Positions 24,771-32,389 of a stretch of DNA of 64,000 nt are shown piece after piece. Location of the stretch: contig NZ_FNUY01000001.1 of NCBI RefSeq assembly GCF_900108245.1, positions 434,001 through 498,000 on the forward strand, in the 5' to 3' direction. The first letter of the stretch is position 1. Each line of letters begins with the position of its first letter. Position numbers and translations under genes: made by a program. Under the pieces are notes generated by a model. That model did not search any database, had not been told where the DNA came from, and saw only the letters and a list, made by a program, of their open reading frames with translations. The stretch is from Allobosea lathyri. Its GTDB lineage: Bacteria > Pseudomonadota > Alphaproteobacteria > Rhizobiales > Beijerinckiaceae.

Positions 24771-26067
24771 TCAGCTGCTCGTACCGGCGCAGGGACTCGT
24801 TGCCGCGGCTGACGGCATCGTCGAGCGCCTGCTGGACGGGCTTCCTGCCGAGGAAGGCGGCCGAGACCTCTTCCATGATGGCGACGTTGATCTGATTGCT
24901 GTTGCCGATGCGGAATCCCAGCGAATTGTCGGTGGGCGTGCCGCGCATGAGCTGGACAACGGCGATCGCCCGCGTCGGGTTCTTGTCGTAATAGCCTTGC
25001 GCCTTGGCGGCCTCGTAAGCCGGCACGGTCACGGGGACGTAGCCGGTCGCCTGATGCCACCAGACCTGGGTGTCGGTCTGGGCGAGGAAATCGTAAAAGG
25101 CGGCAACGGCCTTGTACTTCTCGGGCGTGTGACCTTTCAGGGTCCAGAGCGCGGCGCCGCCGATGACGCTGTTTCGAGGCGTCACGCCTTGCTCGTAGGG
25201 CAGTTCGGCTGCGTTCCAGTCAAACTTGGCGGCTGCGACCACGGCTGCATGCGTTGCGGTCGAGGCGATGATCGTCGAGCACTCGCCGGAGGTGAACAGC
25301 TGGACAGGAATCACGCCCTGTCCGGCGATCTGCATCACGCCCGAACCGATCAGGCGCTTCATGCGCTCGACCTGACCGACCAGCTTGCCCTTGTTGAAAA
25401 CGAAGCTTGTGTCGAGCCCGTCCATGCCGTTGCGCTTGGTCGCGTACGGAATGTCGTTCACCGCGCTGTAATTCTCGAGGAAGCTCCACTCATAATCGCC
25501 GGGAAGGACCATGGCGCATTTCGAAATGCCCTTGTCCTTGATCGCGTTGAGCTGCGGCTCGAGCTCCTGCCATGTCGCGCCGGGCTTGTCGAAGCCCGCG
25601 GCTTTGAAATGGTCCCGGTTGTAGAACAGGATCGGGGTCGACGAGTTGAACGGCATCGCCTGCAGCTTGCCGTTGATGGTGTAGTAGCTCACGACCGGCG
25701 CGATATAGGTCGAGGGATCGAGCTTGCGGTTCTGCTCCGCCATCAGGTCGGCCGTGGGAACAATGGCTCCCGAATTGACCATGGTCAGGAACGACCGTTC
25801 GTTCGACTGAACGATCTCCGGCTGCCGTTTGGCGCGATAAGCGGCGATGGTGCCGTTCAGAACCTCGTCATAGGTGCCCTTGGGGATCGCCTTGACGACA
25901 TAGTCCTTCTGCGAATCGTTGAACTTCTTGACGAGTTCATCGACCCGCTCGCCGAGCGCGCCGCTCATCGCATGCCAGAATTCGATTTCGGTTGCGGCGC
26001 GGGCTGGCCCCATGCCGGTTAGCACCAGGGCACCCGCGCAAGCCAGAGCGCGATAAAGCGGTCGCAT
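24754..26067 (-). CDS. ugpB: Glycerol-3-phosphate / diester-binding protein UgpB
   Basis: 437 residues with a Sec signal (ACAGALVLTGMGPARAAT). The mature protein tracks E. coli UgpB from end to end: EFWHAMSGALGERVDELVKK, then QAMPFNSSTPILFYNRDHF, IGGAALWTLKG, WWHQATGYVPVT and a C-terminal SRGNESLRRYEQL. UgpB binds sn-glycerol-3-phosphate and glycerophosphocholine. ATG 26067 is set by a GGGAGG ribosome site; the longer in-frame extension lacks one. The upstream region carries a GAGCATATGCTC palindrome shared with the HAD-SorC operon, so control by the adjacent SorC regulator is likely rather than the usual PhoB. Confidence 0.9.
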   Translation of the reverse strand: MRPLYRALACAGALVLTGMGPARAATEIEFWHAMSGALGERVDELVKKFNDSQKDYVVKAIPKGTYDEVLNGTIAAYRAKRQPEIVQSNERSFLTMVNSGAIVPTADLMAEQNRKLDPSTYIAPVVSYYTINGKLQAMPFNSSTPILFYNRDHFKAAGFDKPGATWQELEPQLNAIKDKGISKCAMVLPGDYEWSFLENYSAVNDIPYATKRNGMDGLDTSFVFNKGKLVGQVERMKRLIGSGVMQIAGQGVIPVQLFTSGECSTIIASTATHAAVVAAAKFDWNAAELPYEQGVTPRNSVIGGAALWTLKGHTPEKYKAVAAFYDFLAQTDTQVWWHQATGYVPVTVPAYEAAKAQGYYDKNPTRAIAVVQLMRGTPTDNSLGFRIGNSNQINVAIMEEVSAAFLGRKPVQQALDDAVSRGNESLRRYEQLNAGKK

Positions 26068-26087
26068 CACAGCCTCCCTTATCATTC

Positions 26088-26124
26088 TGCGAGCATATGC
26101 TCATTATTGAAATAGATGCTCGCA
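26088..26124. promoter_or_regulatory. Nested palindromes upstream of ugpB, candidate SorC operator
   Basis: GAGCATATGCTC (26091-26102) is a perfect 12-bp palindrome. The outer 9-bp arms TGCGAGCAT (26088-26096) and ATGCTCGCA (26116-26124) form a second inverted repeat. The 12-mer recurs as GAGCATTTGCTC before the HAD gene. Confidence 0.6.
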
Positions 26125-26299
26125 CACTGGCGCTTTATGTCAACCGTCGAAGACAGATTGATGACGCCTTGCGGGATTCCAGCTTTTGCTGGGCCGGCCG
26201 TGACAGGTCGGCCATCGCAACGCGTGATGAGCCCGCGATCGGCGCGCGCGGGCGCATCGGCCGGAGCGGGCGCGGTCGGCATGTACCAGGTGAGACTGT

Positions 26300-27247
26300 C
26301 TAATCCGCCAGGATGGCGCGGGCGGTGGCTTCGTCGGTGATGAGCCCGTTGACGATGCGGCCCGTCAGTGCGGCGCGAAGCGGCAATATTTTTGCAGCAC
26401 CTTGGCCGATGCAGATCCGCAGTCTCGGACTGCCGGGTTCAGGCGGAACGCTGGTCACCCGCAGGTTCGTGCCTCGATCGAGGATTTTTCCCGCCGCATC
26501 GAAGACCCAGCCGGTCACCTCTCCAACAGCGCCGTGCCTCACGAGTTCCAGCAATTCGCTCCGGGTCATGAAGCCGTCGCGGTAGAGAACGGCGTCATCG
26601 CCGATCTGGCTGATGCCCATGATCCAGAGATCGGCCTCGCCGGCGATGGCGCGAATCCGCCGCACGGACTCGATCTTGAGCAATTGCTCCCGCTCTTCCG
26701 GACTGGAGACGTAGAGCGGCAGCGGCATCGGAAAGTGCTGCGCCTTGGTGATCTCGGCCAGCTTGACCAGCGTGTCGAACGGGCTCGCCGAACCATCCGG
26801 CGAGATCGTGCCGACGAGCGACACGAGCCGGTGAAGCGGGCAGGACATCGGCGAAACGCGCTCGATGCTGGCGCGCATCGAGCGTCCGGTCCCAAGCGCC
26901 ATCACCAGGGAGGTTCGTGATTTCAACCAGCGCTCGATCAGGAGCCCACCGAGCGAGGCAACGCCAAGACTGGCCGTTTCGCCCGAACCGTCGGATGGAG
27001 CGACGTCGCAATGCAGCAACTCGTAGCGGTCGCGCAGGCGTGCCGCCAATTCCATGCAGGCGTTGATCGGGTGGTTCATCCGGAAGCTGATCAGCCCCTC
27101 GGAGCGGCACAGCGAAACCAGGCGTTGCGCGGCAGGCCGCGAGATATTCAGGGCTTGCGCGATGTCGTCCTGAGTCCGGCCCGCGATATAATAGAGCCAG
27201 CCGGCCCGGGCCGCGTCGTCCAATCTGGAATTGTCGCCATCGGCCAT
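26300..27247 (-). CDS. SorC-family regulator of the ugp-like/xylulokinase island
   Basis: 315 residues. HTH at about 10-50 (YYIAGRTQDDIAQALNIS, then RPAAQRLVSLCRSEGLI) and a SorC effector-binding domain to the end (ALGTGRSMRASIERV, ADLWIMGISQIGDDAVLYRDG). It starts six bases after the HAD gene stop, so the two are one operon. The same GAGCATNTGCTC element precedes that operon and the downstream ugpB gene, which suggests autoregulation plus control of the importer. Effector probably a phosphorylated polyol or ketose. Confidence 0.88.
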   Translation of the reverse strand: MADGDNSRLDDAARAGWLYYIAGRTQDDIAQALNISRPAAQRLVSLCRSEGLISFRMNHPINACMELAARLRDRYELLHCDVAPSDGSGETASLGVASLGGLLIERWLKSRTSLVMALGTGRSMRASIERVSPMSCPLHRLVSLVGTISPDGSASPFDTLVKLAEITKAQHFPMPLPLYVSSPEEREQLLKIESVRRIRAIAGEADLWIMGISQIGDDAVLYRDGFMTRSELLELVRHGAVGEVTGWVFDAAGKILDRGTNLRVTSVPPEPGSPRLRICIGQGAAKILPLRAALTGRIVNGLITDEATARAILAD

Positions 27248-27253
27248 TGGATG

Positions 27254-27928
27254 TCAGCGCGCCATGACGGGTGACAGCTCGTGCCAGGCGTCGATCACCC
27301 GGTCCGCCCCGGCTTCGACAAGTGCTTGCCGCTGATCGAGGATGGCGAAATGGCTGCCGGCGGTCAGGCCGTAGGCTGTCATGCCCGCAGCCTTTGCTGC
27401 TGTGACGCCGCTGACGCTGTCTTCGATCACCAGGCAGCGGTCAGGGGAAATGCCGCGCTCGCGAGCGGCGAGAAGGAAAAGGTCCGGGGCCGGCTTGCCA
27501 AGTTTCACGCGGGTCGTGCTGAAGATTCGTCCCTCGAAGAGGTCCCACAACTCCGTGGCGCGCAGGCAGTGCTCGATACGCTCCTCGTCGCTGGACGATG
27601 CGACGCAATAATCCGCTCCGAGCGCCTCGACGGCCTGCCGGACGCCGTCGACAGGCTTCAGCCCGGCGGAGAATTCCGCAAAAAGGCGGGCTCGCCAGCT
27701 CTGCGTGAAGCTGTCGGAAGCGGGGCTGCCGGTCAGTCTCTCATAATCCTCCAGGACGATGCTCGACGAGCGCCCGAGATAGCGGCGCATCACATGCTCG
27801 ACATCATATTCCGGATCGAAGGGCGACAGAATGTCGGACAGGATGCGGCAGCTGATCGTCTCGCTGTCGACCAGCACCCCGTCGCAATCGAGGATGATGA
27901 GATCGAAGGGGAGTGCAGCAGCGTTCAT
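27254..27928 (-). CDS. HAD-family phosphatase (subfamily IA)
   Basis: 224 residues from ATG 27928. HAD motif I is DLIILDCDGVLVDSE with the nucleophile Asp, motif II the Ser in ASSSDEE, and motifs III/IV KLGKPAPDLFLLAARE and CLVIEDSVSGVTAAKAAGM. The cap is the helical type found in beta-phosphoglucomutase and sugar-phosphate phosphatases such as those acting on 2-deoxyglucose-6-P. An in-frame ATG at 27970 would add 14 residues that run into the operator repeats. First gene of the HAD-SorC operon. Substrate likely a sugar or polyol phosphate. Confidence 0.88.
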   Translation of the reverse strand: MNAAALPFDLIILDCDGVLVDSETISCRILSDILSPFDPEYDVEHVMRRYLGRSSSIVLEDYERLTGSPASDSFTQSWRARLFAEFSAGLKPVDGVRQAVEALGADYCVASSSDEERIEHCLRATELWDLFEGRIFSTTRVKLGKPAPDLFLLAARERGISPDRCLVIEDSVSGVTAAKAAGMTAYGLTAGSHFAILDQRQALVEAGADRVIDAWHELSPVMAR

Positions 27929-27945
27929 GGATCGAGAGCATGTCT

Positions 27946-27976
27946 GAGCATTTGCTCCAGCATAGAGCATTTGCTT
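27946..27976. promoter_or_regulatory. Paired GAGCATTTGCT elements upstream of the HAD-SorC operon
   Basis: GAGCATTTGCTC at 27946-27957 and GAGCATTTGCTT at 27965-27976 repeat in direct orientation 19 bases apart in the 66-base gap between xylulokinase and HAD genes. They match the ugpB-upstream palindrome GAGCATATGCTC. Confidence 0.6.
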
Positions 27977-27994
27977 GAAATACTGTCAAACCAC

Positions 27995-29464
27995 TCAATG
28001 TGACCTACCGAGCTCCCGATCGAAATGAGCGGCGCGCTGCCAAAGTTCATATCGCTCGCGATAGGCGCCGACCATAGCAGCATCCGGCTCGAAAATCTCG
28101 ACCGCGCCGGCTGGAGGCAGGCAGACAGAAGACGGGTCTTCTTTGGTCTGTGCCAGGCGCGCCAGCCGCGCTGCGCCGAATGCCGCGCCGGTCTCGCCGC
28201 CGGAGCTGCGGCGCATCGGCATGTCCAGCACATTGGCCAGGATCGTCAGCCATAGCCGCGAACGCGAGCCTCCACCGATGACCTGTGTGCTCTCGATCCG
28301 GCCGCCACCGCTTTCCATCGCAATCTTGCCGTCGCGAAATGCGAAGGCGACACCTTCCAGCACTGCAAGCGTCATTGCGGCACGATTCGCCTCATGCCCG
28401 ATCCGCGCGAAGCCACCGCGCATATAGGGATCGTTATGCGGCGTCCGCTCGCCCGAGAGATAGGGTGTGAACAGCACGGGGGAGGGGCGGTCGGCGGTCT
28501 CGCCGAGCGGCGCCAGCAATTGCGCCTCGGTTTCACCGACGATACCGGCCCACCAGCTCAGGCTGGCGGCGGCCGATAGATGCACCGACATCTGGTGCCA
28601 GAGATCAGGCAGGGCATGACAGAACGCATGGATCGCGCCTTGAGTGCGAGGTTCGAAGCGAGCGGTCGTGCGCCACAAGACGCCGGATGTGCCCAGCGAC
28701 AGGAAGCTGTCGCCGGGCGCAATGGCGCCCAGCCCGATAGCCCCGGCTGCATTGTCGCCCGCTCCCCCTGCCACCAGCGGCGGCACGGCAAAGCCGAGTT
28801 GCCGGCTCAATTCCGGCCGTAACCTGCCGGCGGCGTCACAGCCTTCGACAAGGCGCGGCATCTGGCTGCGGTCGAGGCCGCACGCGGCAAGCATCTCGTC
28901 CGACCAGTCGCGCCGGGCGATATCGAGCCAAAGCGTTCCCGAGGCGTCCGACATGTCCTCGATGGCTTCGCCGGTCAGCGCGAGACGCAGATAGGCTTTC
29001 GGCAAAACGACCCGCCGTAATCGCTCGAAAATGTCAGGCTCGTGCTTGCGGACCCAGGCCAGCTTGGGCGCGGTGAAGCCGGGCATGGCGATGTTGCCGG
29101 TCAACGCTCGCGATGTCGGCACCATGGCTTCGATCTCGATGCACTCGGCTGACGACCGGCCGTCATTCCAGAGAATGCACGGACGAAGCGGCCTGTCGCG
29201 ATGGTCGAGCAGCACTGCCCCATGCATCTGGCCGGAGAGGCCGATGCTGACGCAGGCACGGAAACCCTCTGGTTGGGCATCCCTTATCTCGGCGAGAACG
29301 GCGAGAGTCGCTTCAATCCAATCGTCGGGATCCTGCTCCGCCCAGAGCGGCGCCGGGCGATGAACAACAATTTCACGCGCAGCGCTGGCGAGCACGCGTT
29401 GCTCGTCGTCGACGAGGATGACCTTGATCGAGGATGTCCCGAGGTCGATGCCGATATAAGTCAT
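27995..29464 (-). CDS. xylB: Xylulokinase-type FGGY kinase
   Basis: 489 residues, the standard length for FGGY carbohydrate kinases. It starts with YIGIDLGTSSIKVILVDDE; the substrate region reads GLSGQMHGAVLLDHRDRPLRPCILWNDGR, and the second domain has LGTSGVLWRTT, LSGERTPHNDP and VIGGGSRSRLWLTILANVL. The GQMHG and WNDGR signatures favour D-xylulokinase. It lies upstream of the HAD gene on the same strand and would phosphorylate xylulose formed from xylitol, arabinitol or xylose. No xylose isomerase is in the window, so a polyol dehydrogenase route is more likely. Confidence 0.9.
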   Translation of the reverse strand: MTYIGIDLGTSSIKVILVDDEQRVLASAAREIVVHRPAPLWAEQDPDDWIEATLAVLAEIRDAQPEGFRACVSIGLSGQMHGAVLLDHRDRPLRPCILWNDGRSSAECIEIEAMVPTSRALTGNIAMPGFTAPKLAWVRKHEPDIFERLRRVVLPKAYLRLALTGEAIEDMSDASGTLWLDIARRDWSDEMLAACGLDRSQMPRLVEGCDAAGRLRPELSRQLGFAVPPLVAGGAGDNAAGAIGLGAIAPGDSFLSLGTSGVLWRTTARFEPRTQGAIHAFCHALPDLWHQMSVHLSAAASLSWWAGIVGETEAQLLAPLGETADRPSPVLFTPYLSGERTPHNDPYMRGGFARIGHEANRAAMTLAVLEGVAFAFRDGKIAMESGGGRIESTQVIGGGSRSRLWLTILANVLDMPMRRSSGGETGAAFGAARLARLAQTKEDPSSVCLPPAGAVEIFEPDAAMVGAYRERYELWQRAAHFDRELGRSH

Positions 29465-29931
29465 CGAGCGCGTTCTGGAACGAAGGGTACGGCAATCGCG
29501 TGGGTACCATGCTGGTAATGAGGGAAATTACTGCCCCAGAGCCCGGCTGCGGCCTTATCAATCAAAGCATCTGCAGACGCCCCGTTCCGCGAACTGAACG
29601 GAGTGCCAAGCGCATTGGCTGCATTGCGCGGAAAGATGTGTTGCGACATCGAAAATGCTATCCCACAATAGAATTCGACAGCTTTATGTTACGAATTACG
29701 TTTAGTTGAGGTCAAGCTGACGGTAGCCGATAATGCGCCAGAAATACTTGGTCGCGACCGCGATGAGAATGGATCGGGAACTGATGAGCGACAAACCGCT
29801 CCAACGCCGATCTAAGGGGCGACTTTCTCAACGGCATCCGTCAACTTCAGACATTGGCTCGACGCCGGAAAGCAACCTGGTCTGCTGTATGGTGCAAGGT
29901 CGGCCAAGTTCCTCTGCGGACCAACACTCGT
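29465..29931. other. Intergenic region upstream of xylB, no supported gene
   Basis: 467 bases with a local AT-rich tract at about 29640-29710. It should contain the xylB promoter. A weak GTAAT-N7-ATTAC element (29515-29531) and a degenerate GAGCAT-like site near 29567 are the only patterns seen. Short frames here have no family resemblance I can defend. Confidence 0.5.
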
Positions 29932-30480
29932 TCAAACGCGCTTCGTGCTGTTCTCTTGCCGGCGCAGCGCCTTGAGCCGGCCGATCAGATTGCGAGCTCC
30001 CATCAATATATGCTGCTCGAGATGGTCCTTGGCCCGTTCGACATCGCCCTGGCGGCAAAGTTCCAGGAGCAACTGGTGCTCCCTGTGCATTTTCTCGCGA
30101 CCCCCCGTTAGCCGGATCGGGAGGGGGAAATGGCGATAGGCATTGAGATAGAGCTTGCGGATCAGCGCCAGTGTCTGAGGCCGATTGGATGGGGCGTACA
30201 GCGCCGCGTGAAAATTCCAGTTCAGGCTCGACCAATGCTCGTCACGCTGGTCGTCAGCCATCTGCGCCAATAGCGCCTCGGCATCGAGATAGTGCTGCTC
30301 GGTGAGCAGAGGCATGGACTGCTCCAGCAGCCAGGTCTCCAGGCGCGCCCGAATTTCGTAGACTTCCTCCAGATCGTCGATCGACAGGCTGGATACGACC
30401 GCGCTCTTATGGGACTTCATCGTCACCAGCCCTTCGGCTTCGAGCTGGTGCAAGGCTTCGCGGATCGGCAACTTTTGCAT
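29932..30480 (-). pseudogene. GntR/FadR-type regulator lacking its 5' end
   Basis: The FCD ligand-binding domain is intact ([61 protein letters not shown]). The wing of the HTH remains ([15 protein letters not shown]), but the first two helices, which should read like a LAERLGVSR turn, are missing. Similarity to GntR proteins stops at about 30475-30480, where antisense ABC-ATPase sequence begins. An open frame continues to 30540, but those codons are antisense to the ATPase remnant. The protein could not bind DNA normally. Confidence 0.75.
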
Positions 30481-30891
30481 CGCGTCGGCCTCCTGCCCGA
30501 GCATGCCGAGCGTTACCCGCACCAATTCTCGGGCGGTCAACGCCAGCGCATCGCAATCGCGCGGGCCCTTTCTCTTTCTCCCGACTTCATCATCGCCGAC
30601 GAAGCCGTCTCTGCCCTCGATGTCTCGGTCCGCGCACAGGTGCTTAACCTGCTCGTAGACCTGCAGGAGGAGCGGAACTTGACCTTTTTATTCATCTCCC
30701 ACGATCTTGGGACGGTGCGACAATTCGCTGACCGGGTGGCGATCATGCAGGGTGGAATGCTGGTCGAGGAAGGCGAGACCGAGCAGATTTTCGAGGATCC
30801 GCGGGAGGAATACACCAAGGCGCTGCTGCGCGCCGTCCCGCGCATGACGCCTCGAAGCGACCGGCGCCGTCGCCCACTTCCCGCACCATGA
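30481..30891 (+). pseudogene. Opp/Dpp-type ABC ATPase, C-terminal half only
   Basis: Reads [20 protein letters not shown] with the ABC signature, then the Walker B region ([20 protein letters not shown]), the H-loop (FLFISHDLG) and an oligopeptide-type C-terminal part ([17 protein letters not shown]). Walker A and the first half are missing because the gene is cut at the same point as the opposite GntR gene. Its stop overlaps the cyclophilin start by four bases, showing that it was the penultimate gene of an operon. It may still be translated from a fortuitous start, but cannot hydrolyse ATP. Confidence 0.8.
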
Positions 30892-31448
30892 TCGAGCCTG
30901 CGTGCGACAGCGAGGCGCTGACTCAGGTCCTGATCGACACGCCTTACGGCGGTATCCTGCTTGGCATTGACGAGCGGCGCGCGCCCCTGACGGCCGCAAA
31001 TTTCCTCGCCTATGTCGATCGCGGTTTTCTCGCACAGGCCAGCATCTATCGCATCGTCACCCTGGACAATCAGGCACCCGGCAACAGCCACCCGATCGAG
31101 GTCATCCAATGGGGCTGGCCGGCGCCCGATGCAGGTTTTGCCCCGCCGCTACCGCCCGTGCCGCATGAACCGACCTCTCAAACAGGCTTGCGCCATCGCG
31201 ACGGGACACTGTCGCTTGCCCGCAACGCTCCAGGCAGTGGTGGGCACGGCTTCTTCATCTGTCGCGGAGACCAGCCCGAGCTCGACGAAGGCGGCCGCCG
31301 CAACCCCGACCTGGCCGGCTTTGCCGCTTTCGGCAGGATTTTGGCTGAAGCCGAAACGATCTCTCGCATAATGGCCAGAGCGGAGCGGACGGAATATCTC
31401 CAGCTGCAAATACCGATTCTGGACGTTCGCCGCCTAATGCGGGCGTAA
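30888..31448 (+). CDS. Cyclophilin-type peptidyl-prolyl isomerase
   Basis: 186 residues. Cyclophilin features include [67 protein letters not shown] and [12 protein letters not shown]. Several typical catalytic-pocket residues are altered compared with E. coli PpiA/B, as is common in ABC-operon-linked members. No signal peptide, so cytoplasmic. It starts with the ATGA overlap of the ATPase remnant, so it has lost its original promoter and upstream operon. Similar isomerases follow peptide-importer genes in other alphaproteobacteria. Confidence 0.85.
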   Translation: MIEPACDSEALTQVLIDTPYGGILLGIDERRAPLTAANFLAYVDRGFLAQASIYRIVTLDNQAPGNSHPIEVIQWGWPAPDAGFAPPLPPVPHEPTSQTGLRHRDGTLSLARNAPGSGGHGFFICRGDQPELDEGGRRNPDLAGFAAFGRILAEAETISRIMARAERTEYLQLQIPILDVRRLMRA

Positions 31449-31586
31449 TTTTTCGCAATTCGACAGCAGGCACGACGGGCTCTGAAAGCGCCAGTCGATG
31501 GGCACGCTTCAGTCTCGCCGGACCATTTGCCCTGAGCGTGACCGCTGCTCTGACGCGTAGTTCAACAATTCCATCGCCGTACGCGA

Positions 31587-31616
31587 AGGGCCCGCCGACA
31601 TGGCGGGCCCTCTTTC
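31587..31616. terminator. Strong hairpin terminator between convergent genes
   Basis: AGGGCCCGCC (31587-31596) and GGCGGGCCCT (31602-31611) form a perfect 10-bp stem with a GACAT loop, followed on the plus strand by CTTTCG. It separates the cyclophilin gene from the convergent DUF1185 gene and may serve both. Confidence 0.75.
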
Positions 31617-31652
31617 GATAGACCGATGCGAAGAGTTCCCGGCGCAATGCGC

Positions 31653-32243
31653 TCAGGCGTTCTCCAGCTCCCGCTTCATCTCGTCCATGTCCTGGAAACG
31701 GTCGGCGAGACGCGGATGAGCCCGGCTGTTGTCGCAGGCGCCGATGGCGACCAGCACCTCGTCGGCGGCCGGGGCATCCGGGATCTGGAAGTTCGCGGTC
31801 AGGAAATGCGAGCGCTTGCCGGTTTCGCTCTTGTGGATCATCGGCAGCGAGAGCAGTGCGCCGGGCGCATTGCGGGTGTTGGTGAAACTGAGAAAGGCCG
31901 TGCCTTTGACGGCGTCGCGGAACATGTTGCCGAAGCGCAGCGTGTGGATCAGCGCCGAGGCATGCTCGATCTCGCCATTGGTGCCCACCGCCGCCGCCTT
32001 GCCGTAGGCCTCGACCTCTTCGGCCGGCATCAGCGCGACCAGGCGCTTGGTCAGCTCGGTGCCGAGATGGGGCGCTATGCGCAGGATCTCGGGCCGCAGG
32101 TTCTCGACGAAGCCCTGACCGGCCCAGGGGTTCCGCAGCACGGCGGCGACGATGACCATGCGGACCGGCCGGTCGGTGGCCTTGCCGCCCTCGATGAAGG
32201 TTTCCTCGACGAAGGTCGAGATCTTGCGCAAGCCGAAATCCAT
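31653..32243 (-). CDS. DUF1185 'amino acid synthesis' family protein
   Basis: 196 residues from ATG 32243 (GGTGG ribosome site); the longer frame to 32435 would overlap the divergent regulator. Family features: RKISTFVEETFIEGGK, VAAVLRNPWAG, HLGTELTKRLVALM, EHASALIHTLRFGN and GKRSHFLTANFQIPDAP. Structures exist for the family but its biochemical role is unproven; members often sit in catabolic clusters with flavin monooxygenases. Here it is divergent from the PucR-type regulator and probably belongs to the regulon at 34.3-42.6 kb. Confidence 0.82.
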   Translation of the reverse strand: MDFGLRKISTFVEETFIEGGKATDRPVRMVIVAAVLRNPWAGQGFVENLRPEILRIAPHLGTELTKRLVALMPAEEVEAYGKAAAVGTNGEIEHASALIHTLRFGNMFRDAVKGTAFLSFTNTRNAPGALLSLPMIHKSETGKRSHFLTANFQIPDAPAADEVLVAIGACDNSRAHPRLADRFQDMDEMKRELENA

Positions 32244-32333
32244 GGGGTGTCCACCTGTTGTGATTGTCCGATGCCGCCGGAGGTTAGCGGTCCCGTTCCG
32301 CGAACGTCTTCCGTCGGATCGCTGGAAGATCGT

Positions 32334-32367
32334 CCTGACTACCCCTGCGATGCGGGGTAAGGTCAGG
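32334..32367. promoter_or_regulatory. Imperfect inverted repeat in DUF1185/PucR intergenic region
   Basis: CCTGAC (32334-32339) pairs with GTCAGG (32362-32367), and ACCCC (32341-32345) with GGGGT (32354-32358), around TGCGATGC. It ends 22 bases before the regulator start and could be its autoregulatory operator. Confidence 0.45.
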
Positions 32368-32389
32368 GATGCTGGCAGTGGAGGGGTGA

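Noticed and set aside
29461..29649. 62-codon minus-strand frame upstream of xylB
   Set aside because: Fragments such as GLWGSNFPHYQHGTHA look protein-like, but I recognise no family, no ribosome site is visible, and it overlaps the probable promoter.
30292..30480. In-frame 5' extension of the ATPase remnant
   Set aside because: These codons are antisense to the GntR gene's FCD and HTH regions and do not resemble an ABC ATPase N-terminal half.
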